Part shown: positions 63,272 to 64,000 of the stretch, piece by piece
Layout: each line of letters begins with the position of its first letter
Position numbering within the stretch: the stretch's first letter is position 1
NCBI RefSeq assembly: GCF_013034685.1
Contig: NZ_WQGO01000002.1
Span: 372,001 to 436,000 of the forward strand
DNA from: Ruegeria lacuscaerulensis
GTDB taxonomy: Bacteria > Pseudomonadota > Alphaproteobacteria > Rhodobacterales > Rhodobacteraceae
DNA length: 64,000 nt
Reading direction: 5' to 3'
The notes under the pieces: generated by a model
What the model was told of the DNA's origin: nothing
The model's input: only the letters and a program-made list of their open reading frames with translations
Databases searched by the model: none
Translations under genes and position numbers: made by a program

Positions 63272-64000
63272 TTTTGCCCCCCTGAATGCCGCGCAGCAGG
63301 CGCGGCTTGGTCACGACACCGATGTCATTGCCCGCATCCGTGATGACGACGGGCAAATCAGTTCCCACTGCCAGATCAATCAACTGATCCAGATCCGAGC
63401 CTTCATCCGCGCGCGGGGCGCCATCAAGTGGCCCGGCATAGCTGTCGATCGGCTCCATGATCGAGTGCGCCTTGACCAGTTTGAGTTTCGAAATGCCCTG
63501 AACGAACTCACGCACATAATCGTCGGCGGGGTTCATCACGATGTCTTCCGGAGTGCCGATCTGAACGATCACACCATCCTTCATGATCGCAATCCGGTGG
63601 CCGATGCGGATGGCTTCGTCCAGATCGTGGGTGATGAACAGGGTGGTCTTTTGCAACTGCGCCACAAGCGCCTTGAACTGGTCTTGCAATTGTAGCCGGA
63701 TCAATGGATCCAGCGCCGAGAAGGGTTCATCCATCAGCAGGATCTCGGGGTCCGAGGCTAACGCCCGGGCAATACCCACCCGCTGTTGCATCCCGCCAGA
63801 CAGCTCTTTGGGCAAACGATCCTCGTAACCGGTGAGGTTCACAAGGCCGAGCGCATGGTCCGATACTGCCCAGCGTTTGGATTTAGATATTTTTCTGATC
63901 TCAAGCGGGTAGGCGACGTTATCGCGCACGGACCTATGCGGCATCAGCGCCATGTGCTGGAACACCATTCCGATCTGCTGTGCCCTGATACGGCGCAGCT
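63264..64000 (-). CDS. proV: ProV-like ABC ATPase, truncated by the window end
   Basis: The gene runs off the window: only the part after the Walker A motif is seen, about 245 residues. Visible motifs are the Q-loop (MVFQHMALMPHRSV), the signature LSGGMQQR, Walker B (ILLMDEPFSALDP) and the H-loop (FITHDLDEA), followed by a CBS-type region. It belongs with the permease in a quaternary-amine uptake system; the substrate-binding protein would lie beyond the window. Confidence 0.9.
   Translation of the reverse strand, partial: LRRIRAQQIGMVFQHMALMPHRSVRDNVAYPLEIRKISKSKRWAVSDHALGLVNLTGYEDRLPKELSGGMQQRVGIARALASDPEILLMDEPFSALDPLIRLQLQDQFKALVAQLQKTTLFITHDLDEAIRIGHRIAIMKDGVIVQIGTPEDIVMNPADDYVREFVQGISKLKLVKAHSIMEPIDSYAGPLDGAPRADEGSDLDQLIDLAVGTDLPVVITDAGNDIGVVTKPRLLRGIQGGKND

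Noticed and set aside
1-64000. CRISPR arrays, tRNA or rRNA genes, prophage
   Set aside because: No spaced direct-repeat array, cloverleaf or rRNA segment was recognised on either strand; the only mobile trace is the deleted IS at 8.2 kb.

Overview
The window looks like a chromosomal segment of a marine alphaproteobacterium of the Rhodobacteraceae (Roseobacter group). The grounds are GC-rich coding with Caulobacter/Rhodobacter-type ribosome sites, the nosCRZDFYLX gene order known from Paracoccus, a cd1-type nir cluster with a fused nirDL, 5-aminolevulinate synthase (HemA), and a TRAP/hpsNOP/comDE sulfonate cluster of the kind described in roseobacters. All assignments come from reading the sequence; no database search was run.

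Layout. (1) 1-8 kb: a diheme cytochrome c and a cupin, divergent from a TetR regulator; then four envelope or secreted proteins: DUF3300, DUF2950, a lipoprotein of the phospholipase D family, and an unrecognised exported protein. A short internally deleted IS5-like element ends at 8.33 kb and supplies the nosX stop codon. (2) 8.3-37.8 kb: a complete nitrite-to-N2 island. On the minus strand lie nirS, a NirT/haem-binding fusion cytochrome and a cupredoxin; nirECF-DL-GHJN plus a small membrane protein; and nosCRZDFYLX. On the plus strand lie nnrS and norCBQDEF, then minus-strand hemA and a plus-strand NnrR/DNR-type Crp/Fnr regulator. Seven copies of a TTGAC-N4-GTTAA/GTCAA box precede the transcription units, six of them 62-70 nt from the start codon. 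No nitrate reductase is present here. (3) 37.9-39.5 kb: an Xre/RES toxin-antitoxin pair. (4) 39.6-44.2 kb: a polar amino-acid type ABC transporter, divergent from a class III CoA-transferase and a glutathione-transferase-like protein.

(5) 44.2-54.4 kb: a probable 2,3-dihydroxypropane-1-sulfonate (DHPS) operon. It runs small membrane protein, dctPQM TRAP transporter, hpsN, hpsO, hpsP, a universal stress protein, comD, comE, and an FMN-dependent 2-hydroxyacid dehydrogenase that may oxidise sulfolactate. A divergent LacI-family gene and two LacI-type palindromes sit at its promoter. The pathway read from the genes is DHPS to sulfolactate to sulfopyruvate to sulfoacetaldehyde; the final desulfonation enzyme is not in the window. 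(6) 54.4-64 kb: a second catabolic locus with a LysR regulator, a FAD/GcvT dehydrogenase of the dimethylglycine/sarcosine dehydrogenase type, an MttB-family methyltransferase without pyrrolysine, two ureohydrolases (one lacking the usual substrate-binding Glu), and a ProVW-type ABC transporter running off the end. This suggests use of a methylated amine or guanidino compound, but the substrate is unknown.
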